Shown here one piece after another: positions 8,177 through 18,507 of a stretch of 64,000 nt of DNA. The stretch covers positions 248,001 to 312,000 of the forward strand of contig NZ_QLTT01000005.1 of assembly GCF_003269295.1 (NCBI RefSeq), written 5' to 3'. The position numbers and the translations under genes were made by a program. The first letter of the stretch is position 1. Every line of letters starts with the position of its first letter. Below the pieces are notes generated by a model that saw only the letters and a list, made by a program, of their open reading frames with translations, searched no databases and was not told the DNA's origin. Source of the DNA: Lentzea atacamensis (GTDB lineage Bacteria; Actinomycetota; Actinomycetes; Mycobacteriales; Pseudonocardiaceae).

Positions 8177-9607
8177 TCAACCGGCGGTCGGCAAGGGCGC
8201 CTCGGGCTGCTCGCGCAGCGGCAGGAGGTTGTCCATGGCGGTGGCGTTCAGCACTCGCGCAACCGTCGCACTGGCAGTGACACTGATCGGCACACGCCGC
8301 TCGATCCCCTGTGCACGGATCCGGTCCAGTGCCGTGATGCCGGACGAGCCGAAGTACGCCACTTCCGACAGGTCGATCACGACCTCCTCGGCGCCGGCGT
8401 CCATCGCCTCCGCGCAGCGCCGCTCCAGCTCGTCGCTGTTCGACAGGTCGACGTCGCCGGCCATCCTCACCACGGCCATTCCGTGGCCGGAAGGGCGCTG
8501 CGCCGCGTCGGCGTCGAGCAAGGTGAGCAGATCCTTCGTCCCGCCCTCGCGGAACGCCCGGCGCTGACGATCCGCACCGCAGCCGTCGCGGTCCAGCACC
8601 CGCAGACCGTGCTCCACCAAAGCCAGGTCGCCGTTGGCGTCGAGCACCGGCGTCAGCTCGCGCACGAGTGCGTTCAGTTGCTGCCGCACCGGTAGCAACC
8701 GGCCGGACAGCACGTCCAACGTACTGCCCGTCAGACCGTCCTTGGCCGCGCGCCAAGAGACCTGGCGCAGCGTCTCGACGGGCACCGGCACCGCGAGCAC
8801 ACCGCGTTCGACCTCCGCCACCGCCTTCGTGGCCAGAGCACGTGCCAGGGCCGCCAGCAGCACCGCGTCGTCCACGCTCGCGGCCACGTCCGCAACACGC
8901 ACCTCTACCGTCGGCAGGTGAGCGGACGGCCGGACGTCCCAGTAGATCATCCCCTGGTCCAGCGCGGTCTCCGCGTCCAGCAGCGTGTCGGACACGGCTT
9001 GGTAGTGCTGCCAGGAGGTGAAGTACGGCGGTGGCCCGGACACCGGCCACCGCGACCACACCATCTGCCGCCAGCTCGCGAAACCGGTGTCGGCGCCACG
9101 CGAGAACGGCGAGTTGGCGGTGATCGCGCCGAGCAACGGCAGCCACGGACGCAGGTGGTTGCACACCTGCACCGCCGTCTCCCGGTCCGGTACGGCGACG
9201 TGCACGTGACAGCCGCAGATCAGCTGCTGTTCCGCCAGCGCACCGAAGGCACGGGCGATCCGCCGGTACCGCAGGTCGTCCGTGATCACGCCGGTCATGT
9301 CTCCCAGCGGTGGCGCGCCGACCGCGATCGCACGGCATCCAGCTGCCCGCGCGGCGCGTGCGACCACACTGCGCGTGCGGAGCAGTTCACGTCTCACCTG
9401 CTCCACGTCCGTACACACCGCGGTGTTGGTCTCCACCTGCGACCCGGTCAGCTCGTGGTCCAGTTCGAGGCCGAACAGATCACGGGCAGCCGCGACGACG
9501 TCGCCAGCCCGGTTCACCGCCACGCCGGTCACCGGATCCACCAGGAGGAACTCCTCCTCCACGCCCACAGTCGGACTGCACGCCTCAGTCGATGATATCC
9601 GCTCCAC
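8177..9607 (-). CDS. GCS2-type carboxylate-amine ligase fused to a STAS domain
   Basis: Two domains in one uninterrupted frame. Residues about 12-380 are a YbdK/GCS2 glutamate-cysteine-ligase-like fold: TVGVEEEFLLVD, LTGSQVETNTAVC, CGCHVHVAVPD, ANSPFSRGADTGFASWRQ and TVEVRVADVA are all visible. Residues about 385-476 are a STAS domain with VVIDLSEVAYFGSSGITALD, including the antagonist-type Ser pair. Stand-alone GCS2 proteins end at about 370 aa, so the fusion is unusual. It could tie a thiol- or amino-acid-ligase activity to anti-sigma signalling; this is inference. Start codon is uncertain: GTG at 9607 sits just before the conserved sequence; the frame remains open to 9691. It heads the cluster with GAF-ANTAR and PP2C genes. 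Confidence 0.85.
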   Translation of the reverse strand: MERISSTEACSPTVGVEEEFLLVDPVTGVAVNRAGDVVAAARDLFGLELDHELTGSQVETNTAVCTDVEQVRRELLRTRSVVARAARAAGCRAIAVGAPPLGDMTGVITDDLRYRRIARAFGALAEQQLICGCHVHVAVPDRETAVQVCNHLRPWLPLLGAITANSPFSRGADTGFASWRQMVWSRWPVSGPPPYFTSWQHYQAVSDTLLDAETALDQGMIYWDVRPSAHLPTVEVRVADVAASVDDAVLLAALARALATKAVAEVERGVLAVPVPVETLRQVSWRAAKDGLTGSTLDVLSGRLLPVRQQLNALVRELTPVLDANGDLALVEHGLRVLDRDGCGADRQRRAFREGGTKDLLTLLDADAAQRPSGHGMAVVRMAGDVDLSNSDELERRCAEAMDAGAEEVVIDLSEVAYFGSSGITALDRIRAQGIERRVPISVTASATVARVLNATAMDNLLPLREQPEAPLPTAG

Positions 9608-9884
9608 GTCCCACCGCCCTGCTCGTGGCGCGTGTGCGCCGCAGATGTTCCTGGTGGGTGGCCGAATCATCACAGCACGCGGGACGGCCACCCGAAGGGG
9701 TACCGGCGCGCTGCTTCACCGGTGGATGCCCCCGTTCGCCGGAGCGAGCGGGGCACCGGCCGAATACCCGTTCGCACCAACACGAAACGTCGCCCGATAT
9801 CAGCCCACCCGCTGCAGCACGACCAGCGATCGCGCCGTCAGAACGAGCTGACCGGTCGCGGCGATCGGCTTCTCGCCCTCACCA

Positions 9885-9909
9885 CGTTTGAAGCTCAATG
9901 AAGCGGGCA
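9885..9909 (+). promoter_or_regulatory. SigB-like promoter candidate
   Basis: CGTTT, 15 bases, GGGCA (one mismatch). It ends 10 bases before the P450 ATG at 9920, which would give a nearly leaderless transcript. Confidence 0.4.
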
Positions 9910-9919
9910 CAGGCAACGT

Positions 9920-11146
9920 ATGGGAATGCGAGATCGTCACTGGGACCAGTCGCTGCGGGTCCTGCTCGAGGGCTACGCCTGGCTGCCAGGCCTTCGACGC
10001 AGCACCGGCAGCGACGTGGTGCGGACACGAGTCATGGGCCAGCCCGCACTCGGGTTGTGCGGACCGGAAGCCGCGCAGTACTTCTACGACGAGAAGCACG
10101 TGCAGCGGCACGGCGCGATTTCCAGCCCTGTGCTGAGCACGCTGTTCGGTCACGGCGCGGTGCACACTTTGGACGGTGACGCCCATCGGCAGCGCAAGAG
10201 CCTCTTCCTCTCGCTGGTGACACCCGACTCGATCGCCTCACTGGTCAGCTGCGTGGCGGCCGCGTGGGAGGACACCGTCGTCGGATGGCGAGCAGGCCGC
10301 GCGGTCGTGCTGTTCGACGAAGCGAGCCGCGCGCTCACGGCCGGTGTGCGCCGCTGGGCCGGCGTCCCGGTGGAAACCCACGACGTGGCGGACCTCGCGG
10401 CGGATCTCGTCGCGATGGTCGACGGGTTCGCCACGGCCGGGCCCCGGCACTGGCGTGCCCGCAAGGCCCGCAAACGCCGTGAGGTGTGGCTCGGATCGCT
10501 GGTGCGACAGGTGCGCGACGGTGAACTCGACGCACCGCACGGCTCTGCACTCGAGGCCGTCGCACGGCATCGCGACGCGGACGGCGAGCTGCTCGACCCG
10601 CACACTGCCGCGGTGGAGTTGCTCAACTTCATCCGGCCGACGGTCGCGGTGTGCTGGTTCGTCGCCTACGCCGGACATGCGCTGCACCGCTGGCCGCAGC
10701 ACCGGGAACCACTGCGGGCAGGCGGTGACTTCGCTGTGGCGTTCGCACACGAGCTGCGCCGGTTCTACCCGTTCGCGCCGTTCCTCGGTGGCCGCGCGGC
10801 ACAGGACCTGACGTGGCGGGGCGAGCACGTTCCAGAGGGATCCCTGGTGCTGCTGGACCTCTACGGCCAGAACCACGACAGTCGCTTGTGGACGGACCCG
10901 TACCGGTTCGACCCGCACCGGTTCGTCGTCCAGGAGATCGGCGCGTGGGACCTCGTTCCGCAGGGCGCCGGTGATCCGCACACCGGGCACCGCTGCCCCG
11001 GCGAGCCGTTCACCGTCGCGCTGCTCGCCGAGCTGTGCACCCGCCTGGCTCACCAGGACTACGACGTGCCCGGCCAGGACCTCACCATCTCGCTGAGCCG
11101 GATTCCGGCGCGCGTCCGCAGTGGGTTCGTGCTCAGCCCGAGGTGA
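9920..11146 (+). CDS. CYP152-family cytochrome P450 (fatty-acid peroxygenase type)
   Basis: A 408-aa P450 of the peroxygenase class that uses hydrogen peroxide to hydroxylate or decarboxylate fatty acids. Diagnostic features are the I-helix FIRPTVAVCWFVAYAGHAL, in which Arg-Pro replaces the acid-alcohol pair and the arginine binds the substrate carboxylate. There is also HELRRFYPFAPFLGGRA (ExxR), and the heme loop PQGAGDPHTGHRCPGEPF with the cysteine ligand near residue 355. Length is normal for CYP152. No redox partner genes are nearby, as expected for a peroxygenase. Its last 14 bases overlap the convergent hydrolase gene. A SigB-like element precedes it, suggesting stress-dependent expression. 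Confidence 0.9.
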   Translation: MGMRDRHWDQSLRVLLEGYAWLPGLRRSTGSDVVRTRVMGQPALGLCGPEAAQYFYDEKHVQRHGAISSPVLSTLFGHGAVHTLDGDAHRQRKSLFLSLVTPDSIASLVSCVAAAWEDTVVGWRAGRAVVLFDEASRALTAGVRRWAGVPVETHDVADLAADLVAMVDGFATAGPRHWRARKARKRREVWLGSLVRQVRDGELDAPHGSALEAVARHRDADGELLDPHTAAVELLNFIRPTVAVCWFVAYAGHALHRWPQHREPLRAGGDFAVAFAHELRRFYPFAPFLGGRAAQDLTWRGEHVPEGSLVLLDLYGQNHDSRLWTDPYRFDPHRFVVQEIGAWDLVPQGAGDPHTGHRCPGEPFTVALLAELCTRLAHQDYDVPGQDLTISLSRIPARVRSGFVLSPR

Positions 11147-11888
11147 ACCCGGCGATGAGCTGAGCGGTCATCCCGCCCCTGCGGAACGGGAAGGTGTGTG
11201 CGCCGGCGACCTCCTTCGACCGTCCGTCCGGCGCCGCCGCGGTCAGCCGGTCGACCCACGGTTGCGGGGCGAACGCGTCGTGTTCACCACGGGCCAGCAA
11301 CACCGGACAGCTGACCTCCGTGATGACGCGTTCCGGCTCGTCCTGTTGTGCCGACCGGACGAAGCGGCAGAGCGCCTTCGGGCCGCCGCGCAGGTAGTCC
11401 GGCACCGTCGCCGGCCAAAGGCCTGGTGGCTCGTGCCGCGAGTTGCGCACGTACGCGCGGAACAAGCCCTTCGCGGCACGTTGCTCCGGCGGGAACGTCG
11501 GCCCGAGCAGCACCAGCGACCGCACCAGTTCAGGCTGTGCCGCGGCAACATGCAACGCCGCCTGGGCCCCTGTGGAGTGTCCGACGAGGACCACGGGACC
11601 GCCCACCACCTCCTTGACCCAGCCGGACACCGCGTCCGCGACGGCACCGATCTCGGCCGGGCACACGCGCGACGCACGGTGGCCGAAGCCCGGCACGTCG
11701 AGCAGGTGTGCCCTGGCCCAGGCACCGCAGCCCGCGAGCGTGTCGACCAGATAGCCCAACGCCCCGAGGCCCGGCACCAGGACGACGTCCACGTGGCCGT
11801 CGTGCTGCAGGCCAGCTTGCAGACTGCGGACCTTCCGGGCCGCGACCTCGTCCCACCGCTCACACACGTGCCGCAGATGGTCCGGCAT
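11133..11888 (-). CDS. Alpha/beta-hydrolase
   Basis: A 251-aa alpha/beta-hydrolase-fold protein. The strand and oxyanion region VDVVLVPGLGALGY is followed by the nucleophile elbow VVLVGHSTGAQAA (Ser near residue 104), an acid strand VLLARGEHDAFAP and the catalytic histidine in VAGAHTFPF. Substrate cannot be predicted. The ATG at 11888 has a strong GGAGGAAGGAAGG upstream. It is convergent with the P450 gene, overlapping by 14 bases, and divergent from the hydrolase at 12000. Confidence 0.85.
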   Translation of the reverse strand: MPDHLRHVCERWDEVAARKVRSLQAGLQHDGHVDVVLVPGLGALGYLVDTLAGCGAWARAHLLDVPGFGHRASRVCPAEIGAVADAVSGWVKEVVGGPVVLVGHSTGAQAALHVAAAQPELVRSLVLLGPTFPPEQRAAKGLFRAYVRNSRHEPPGLWPATVPDYLRGGPKALCRFVRSAQQDEPERVITEVSCPVLLARGEHDAFAPQPWVDRLTAAAPDGRSKEVAGAHTFPFRRGGMTAQLIAGFTSG

Positions 11889-11935
11889 GACAGCCTTCCT
11901 TCCTCCGTCGGCTCGGAAAACGTGATGCTGCTCCG

Positions 11936-11960
11936 GGTTTGCCCACGCTCGGCCGGGCTA
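11936..11960 (+). promoter_or_regulatory. SigB-like promoter candidate
   Basis: GGTTT, 15 bases, GGCTA, 40 bases before the hydrolase start at 12000. The decayed paralogue at 22882 carries an even better element in the same place. Confidence 0.45.
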
Positions 11961-11999
11961 ACTCCTCTGCACCGGATGTAATCGAGCGGAGATAGGACA

Positions 12000-12767
12000 A
12001 TGGGGTCTGTCGAACAACTGCGAACGCTGGCACGCGAGCACGTCGCCGTCGCCGCGCTCACGATTCCGCGCCTGCTGCGGCATTCGGTGTGGCGCGACGC
12101 GAATCCCCACGAGGGCGCGGGTCTCGGTGTGCTCCTGGTGCCGGGATTCGGCGCGAGCGACTTCAGCCTCACCTTCGCCACCACCTGGCTGCGCGACCGC
12201 GGGTACGTGCCCACGGGCGCGGGCGTCGGGTTCAACGTGGGCTGCACCTCCGAGCTGGTGGACCGCATCGAACAACGGCTGGAAGAACACGCCGATGCCA
12301 CCGGCGGGCCCGTGGTGCTGCTGGGACAGAGCCGCGGCGGCGGGCTCGCCCGTCTCGCCGCCGCTCGCCGCCCGGACCTGGTGTGCGGCCTGGTGATGCT
12401 GGGCAGCCCGGTGCTCGACCCGATGGGCGCGCACCCCCAGGTGCTGCTCGCCGCCAGGGCGCTGGCCCGGCTGTCCGCGCTGGGCGTGCCCGGGTTGATG
12501 GACACCGACTGCCTCTCGGGCACCTGCTTCGAGGACAACGTCAAGTCGGCCACCGCGCCACTACCGCCCGAACTGCCTGCGGTGTCGTTGTATTCCAAAT
12601 CGGATGGCATTGTGCCGTGGCAGCTGTGCCTCGACCCGTCCGCCGAGTGCGTCGAAGTGCGCAGCACCCACACCGGCATGGGCCTCGACCCCGACGTCTA
12701 CCTCGCCTTGCGTCCGCGCCTGGCCGCGTGGGCCGCCCAGCGGTACGACCTGCGCAATGCCGGATGA
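12000..12767 (+). CDS. Alpha/beta-hydrolase, paralogue of 22882
   Basis: A 255-aa alpha/beta-hydrolase. GLGVLLVPGFGASDFSLTFA is the first strand and oxyanion loop, VVLLGQSRGGGLAR is the nucleophile elbow with Ser in GQSRG, and SLYSKSDGIVPW carries the acid; a late STHTGMG supplies a histidine. GQSRG rather than GHSRG is a small deviation from the common motif; the decayed paralogue at 22882 has GHSRG. The start ATG has GGAGATAGG upstream at good spacing. The gene ends inside recQ (11-base overlap), so both could be translated together. Stress-sigma control is suggested by the upstream element. Substrate unknown. Confidence 0.85.
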   Translation: MGSVEQLRTLAREHVAVAALTIPRLLRHSVWRDANPHEGAGLGVLLVPGFGASDFSLTFATTWLRDRGYVPTGAGVGFNVGCTSELVDRIEQRLEEHADATGGPVVLLGQSRGGGLARLAAARRPDLVCGLVMLGSPVLDPMGAHPQVLLAARALARLSALGVPGLMDTDCLSGTCFEDNVKSATAPLPPELPAVSLYSKSDGIVPWQLCLDPSAECVEVRSTHTGMGLDPDVYLALRPRLAAWAAQRYDLRNAG

Positions 12768-14368
12768 CTCGCGACTCCTGCGGACAGCGGAAGAGGTCTT
12801 CGGCTGGACCGAGCTGCGCCGGGAACAGCTGCTCGGCATGCGGCACCTGCTCGACGGCCGGGACGTCCTGGTGGTCATGCCGACCGGTGCCGGGAAGTCC
12901 GCCATCTACCAGGTCCCGGCGATCCTGCTCGACGGCCCGACCGTGGTCGTGTCCCCGCTGATCGCCCTGCAACGCGACCAGGTCACCTCGCTGCGGGCCA
13001 GCGACGCGCCGGCCGCTGCGGCCGTGAACTCGGCGCAGTCGTCCGAGGCCAACGAGGAAGCTTGGCGGGCGTTCGGCGAAGGCAAGACCGAATACCTCTT
13101 CCTTTCGCCGGAACAACTCGCGAACGCCGACACGCTTCAGCGGCTGCACCAGGTGAGGCCTTCGTTGTTCGTCGTGGACGAAGCCCACTGCGTGTCGGCG
13201 TGGGGCCATGACTTCCGGCCCGACTACCTGCGTCTGCGGCACGTGATCGAGCGACTCGGTCATCCGCCGTGCTCGCGCTGACCGCGACCGCGAGCGGTCC
13301 GGTCCGGGCCGATGTCGTCGAGCACCTCGACCTGCGCGACGCCGCGGTGATCGTCGCCGGATTCGACCGGCCCAACCTGCACTTGGCCGCCCGCTTCTGC
13401 ACCGACGACGACGAGCGCAGACGGGCGGTGACCGAGTGGGTGGCGGAGCGCGCCGGGCCGGGCCTGCTGTACGTGGCCACCCGCAAGGACACCGAACGGT
13501 ACGCAGCCGGCCTGACCTCGCGGGGCTTGGCCGCGGGCGCCTTCCACGCCGGTATGAAGGCAGCTGACCGGCGACGGGTGCAGGACGGCTTCATGCGGGG
13601 CGAGCTGGACGTCGTCGCGGCCACCTCCGCGTTCGGCATGGGCATCGACAAGCCGGACGTGCGGTTCGTGGCGCACGCCGCCACACCCGGCTCGCTGGAC
13701 GCCTACTACCAGGAGATCGGCAGGGCCGGCCGCGACGGCGAGCCTGCGGAGGTGATGCTCTTCCACCGCCCAGAAGACCAAGGCCTGCAACGGTTCCTGG
13801 TCACCCGGAAGCTGGACCGCGAGTGCGTTGGCGAGGTCGCGGCCGCGGTGCGCCGTCGCCGCCTGGGCATCGCGATCACCGAGCTGGCGCGGCAGCTGGA
13901 CCGCTCTCGCAGGAAGGTGTGGTGAACCTGTTGGAGAGCGCGGAAGTCGTGCGGACCGACCACGACCGGGTGAGGTACGAGGAAGGTGCTCCGCCACCGG
14001 CGAAAGCCGTCGCAGCCGTGAGCAAGGAGGCTGAGCGACAGGCGAAACGTGACCGTTCGCGCGTGGAGGTCATGCGCGAGTACGCCGAGACCCGCGGCTG
14101 TCGCAGGCGTTTCCTGCTCGGGTATTTCGGCCAGGCGCTCGAAAAGCCGTGCGGGAACTGCGACATCTGCGACGAGGGCGTGCCGGCCGATGACGCGGAA
14201 CCTGGTGAGTACCCGCCGAACTGCGTTGTGTGCCACGAACAGTGGGGGCGCGGCACGGTCGTGCAGCGCGAAGCCGATCGGTTGATGGTGTTGTTCGACG
14301 ACGTCGGCTACAAGACGCTCTCCCTTGCTGCCCTCCGCGGCACCGAGGTGCTCGCGCGGTGCGGTTGA
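12757..14368 (+). pseudogene. recQ: RecQ-family ATP-dependent DNA helicase with two frameshifts
   Basis: Three consecutive frames spell one RecQ helicase of about 537 aa. Frame one has VVMPTGAGKSAIYQVPAILL (motif I), PLIALQRDQV and VVDEAHCVSAWGHDFRPDY (motif II). Frame two (from about 13269) has [34 protein letters not shown] and [10 protein letters not shown] (motif VI). Frame three (from about 13920) carries the zinc-binding cysteines [10 protein letters not shown] and CGNCDIC, then a C-terminal tail. Each junction (about 13267 and 13917) is explained by loss of one base (HPP-[V]-LALTATAS and KV-[V][10 protein letters not shown]). Start ATG at 12757 overlaps the hydrolase stop. Either decay or assembly errors; all catalytic motifs are otherwise intact. 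Confidence 0.85.
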
Positions 14369-14428
14369 ACATCGGCCGGACGGGAACACCTGCGGTGCCC
14401 GAGTTCCATCGTCACGAGGCGGCCGCAC

Positions 14429-15328
14429 ATGCCAGAAGACCAGTACACCCGCCAGGACCCGCGGACCCAGTACCAGCGCCCCGGTCACCAGGAAGGCCAG
14501 GAGCAACCGCACCCCGGCACTGACCGGCAGATGGGACCCGAGCCCGACCACGGCGAGCGCACCTACCGCGGCAGCGACCGTCTGCTCGACGCCAAAGCGG
14601 TGATCACCGGCGGTGACTCCGGCATCGGTCGGGCCGCGGCGCTCGCGTTCGCCCGCGAAGGCGCGGACGTGCTGCTGTCCTACCTAGAGGAGGAGCAGGC
14701 CGACGCCGAACGCACCGCCGAACTCGTGCAGGAGGCCGGCCGCCAAGCCGTGCTGGTGCCTGGAGACCTCCGCACGGAGGAGGCGTGCCAGGAGGTGGTC
14801 AAGCGCGCCGACGAGGAATTCGCGCGCATCGACGTCCTGATCAACAACGCGGCCTATCAGATGGCGCAGAGCGAAGGCCTGCTCGGCATCAGCAGCGACC
14901 AGTTCGACCGGGTGTTCAAGACCAACATCTACGCGATGTTCTGGCTGTGCAAGGCCGCGGTACCGCTCATGCACCCCGGCTCCACCATCATCAACACCTC
15001 GTCGATCCAGGCGTTCATGCCCTCTCCGCCGCTCATGGACTACGCCGCCACGAAGGCCGCGATCGTCAACTTCACCAAGGCGCTGTCGGCCGACCTCATC
15101 GGCAAGGGCATCCGGGTCAACTCCGTCGCACCCGGTCCTGTGTGGACGCCGCTGATCCCTGCGACGATGCCTGCCGAGAAGGTCGACGACTTCGGCGCGC
15201 AGACGCCGATGGGCCGCGCCGCGCAACCCGCCGAACTGGCCCCTGTCTACGTCTTCTTCGCGTCCCAGGAGTCCAGTTACATCACCGGCGAGGTACTCGG
15301 CGTCACGGGCGGCCAGCTGCTCACCTGA
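14429..15328 (+). CDS. Short-chain dehydrogenase/reductase, stress-protein-39 type
   Basis: A 299-aa SDR with a 40-residue polar, glutamine-rich N-terminal extension (PEDQYTRQDP...), typical of the YghA/YhxD/general-stress-protein-39 subfamily. The dinucleotide-binding motif is VITGGDSGIGRAAA (about residue 58), NNAA follows at about residue 144, the catalytic Ser lies in INTSSIQ, and the Tyr-Lys pair is in MDYAATKAAI. A C-terminal GEVLGVTGGQ is conserved in the family. Substrate is unknown; homologues are NAD(P)-dependent and induced by SigB-type stress. I see no clear SigB element just upstream, so it may rely on upstream transcription from the recQ direction. Confidence 0.88.
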   Translation: MPEDQYTRQDPRTQYQRPGHQEGQEQPHPGTDRQMGPEPDHGERTYRGSDRLLDAKAVITGGDSGIGRAAALAFAREGADVLLSYLEEEQADAERTAELVQEAGRQAVLVPGDLRTEEACQEVVKRADEEFARIDVLINNAAYQMAQSEGLLGISSDQFDRVFKTNIYAMFWLCKAAVPLMHPGSTIINTSSIQAFMPSPPLMDYAATKAAIVNFTKALSADLIGKGIRVNSVAPGPVWTPLIPATMPAEKVDDFGAQTPMGRAAQPAELAPVYVFFASQESSYITGEVLGVTGGQLLT

Positions 15329-15363
15329 CCAGGTGTCCCCCGACCAGCCGACGCAGACCACAT

Positions 15364-15388
15364 GGTTCAAGTCGCAGCGTCCCGGCTA
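15364..15388 (+). promoter_or_regulatory. SigB-like promoter candidate
   Basis: GGTTC, 15 bases, GGCTA, ending 10 bases before the ATG at 15399, so transcription would begin at or a few bases before the start codon. Confidence 0.35.
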
Positions 15389-15398
15389 ACCCTCCTCT

Positions 15399-16868
15399 AT
15401 GGACCAGAGCAGGGTACCGGTGCTGGAAGCGTTGCAGGCGTATCGCGAGCGCGGCTACACGCCGTTCAACCCGCCCGGCCACCGCCAGGGCCGCGGCGCG
15501 GACCCGCGCGTGCTGGAGATCCTCGGCGAAGCGGTGTTCGCCGCCGACGTCATCTCGGTCAACGGGCTGGACGACCGGCTCAACCGGCAGGGCGTCATCG
15601 AGGAAGCGCAGCAGCTGATGGCCGAGGCCGTCGGCGCCGAGCAGGCGTTCTTCTCGACCTGTGGCAGTTCTCTGTCGGTCAAGAGCGCCATGCTCTCGGT
15701 CGCGGGACCGCACGAGAAGCTGATCGTGCCCCGCCATGTCCACAAGTCGGTCATCTCGGGGCTGATCCTCAGCGGAGTCTCACCGGTGTGGCTGTCCCCG
15801 CACTGGGACGCCGAACGCCACCTGTCCCACCCGCCGGGCGTGGACGAGGTGCGCGAGCTGTTCGAGGCCGAGCCGGAGGCCAAGGGCATGCTGCTGGTGA
15901 CGCCCAACGACTACGGCACCTGCGGCGACATCGCCGCGATCGCGGAGGTCTGCCACGAGTTCGGCAAGCCGCTGATCGTGGACGAGGCCTGGGGCGCGCA
16001 CCTGCCGTTCCACGGCGACCTGCCGCCGTGGGGCATGGACGCGAACGCCGACGTGGTCGTGACGAGCGTGCACAAGTCCGGTGCCGCGGTGGAGCAGAGC
16101 TCGGTGTTCCACATGCAAGGCGATTTGGTCGATCCGAACGTGCTCAAGGCCCGCGAGGACCTGCTGGCCACCACCAGCCCCACGTCCCTGGTCTACGCCA
16201 CCCTCGACGGCTGGCGGCGGCACATGGTCCAGCACGGCGAGGGCCTGCTCACCGCGGCCCTGGCGCTGGCCCATTCCACCCGCGCCGCGATCAACGACCT
16301 GCCCGGCCTGCGCGTGATGGGCGAGGCCGAGTTCCTCGGCGAGAAGCTGGCCAAGTCGCTCGACCCCCTCAAGATGGTCATCGACCTGACCGGCCTCGGC
16401 ATCAGTGGCTACCAGGCCGCCGACTGGCTGCGTGAGCACCAGCGCGTCACCGTCGGCCTGTCCGACCACCGGCGCGTCGTCGCCCAGTTCACCCACGCCG
16501 ACGACCACCGCACCGCCGGCATCCTGCTCGACGCGCTCGGCGCCCTGGTCAAGGCCGCCGACGAGATGCAGACGCCACCGCCGGTGGATCTGCCCTCACC
16601 GGAGGACCTGCAGCTGGAGACGGCGATGCTGCCGCGCGACGCGTTCTTCGCCGAGGTCGAGCAGGTCGGCGCCGACCAGGCGATCGGACGGATCTGCGCC
16701 GAGATGGTCACGCCCTACCCGCCCGGCGCACCCGCCATCCTGCCCGGTGAGGTGATCACCGAAGAGGTCGTCGACTACGTCCGCAGCGGCCTGAACGCCG
16801 GGATGCAGCTGCCTGACCCGGCCGACTCGGAGCTGAAGACGTTCCGCGTCGTGGCCAGGAAGCCGTAA
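15399..16868 (+). CDS. PLP-dependent Orn/Lys/Arg decarboxylase-family protein (short form)
   Basis: A 489-aa fold-type-I PLP enzyme of the Orn/Lys/Arg decarboxylase major domain. PFNPPGHRQGRG near the N-terminus, FFSTCGSSLSVKSAM (phosphate cup), LIVDEAWGAHLPFHG (the Asp binding the pyridine nitrogen) and TSVHKSGAAVEQSS (Schiff-base Lys) are all present. The short form, about 490 aa without the wing domain of the 700-aa inducible enzymes, is common in Gram-positives, where members act on arginine or lysine in polyamine synthesis; the exact substrate is not deducible. There is no good ribosome-binding site before the ATG, consistent with a leaderless mRNA from the element at 15364. Converges with the amidase, 5 bases apart. 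Confidence 0.85.
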   Translation: MDQSRVPVLEALQAYRERGYTPFNPPGHRQGRGADPRVLEILGEAVFAADVISVNGLDDRLNRQGVIEEAQQLMAEAVGAEQAFFSTCGSSLSVKSAMLSVAGPHEKLIVPRHVHKSVISGLILSGVSPVWLSPHWDAERHLSHPPGVDEVRELFEAEPEAKGMLLVTPNDYGTCGDIAAIAEVCHEFGKPLIVDEAWGAHLPFHGDLPPWGMDANADVVVTSVHKSGAAVEQSSVFHMQGDLVDPNVLKAREDLLATTSPTSLVYATLDGWRRHMVQHGEGLLTAALALAHSTRAAINDLPGLRVMGEAEFLGEKLAKSLDPLKMVIDLTGLGISGYQAADWLREHQRVTVGLSDHRRVVAQFTHADDHRTAGILLDALGALVKAADEMQTPPPVDLPSPEDLQLETAMLPRDAFFAEVEQVGADQAIGRICAEMVTPYPPGAPAILPGEVITEEVVDYVRSGLNAGMQLPDPADSELKTFRVVARKP

Positions 16869-16873
16869 CGGCG

Positions 16874-18331
<1,458 letters not shown>

Positions 18332-18439
18332 CTTGCAATTGCCGGACCGCGGGCGGCGTGAGTCAACCACAGAACCGCCGATTCAAACGTGTTTTCCCTC
18401 ACACGTCGCCGTCGAAGCACCCCGTAACACCAGGTAGGC

Positions 18440-18463
18440 GCTTGATCGTGCGCAAACGGGGTA
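18440..18463 (+). promoter_or_regulatory. SigB-like promoter candidate
   Basis: GCTT, 15 bases, GGGTA, 45 bases before the proposed asparagine synthetase start at 18508. Confidence 0.35.
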
Positions 18464-18507
18464 ACTGAGTTGCATCGAGCAGTCCGGTTCATCCGAGGAG
18501 AGACGCC

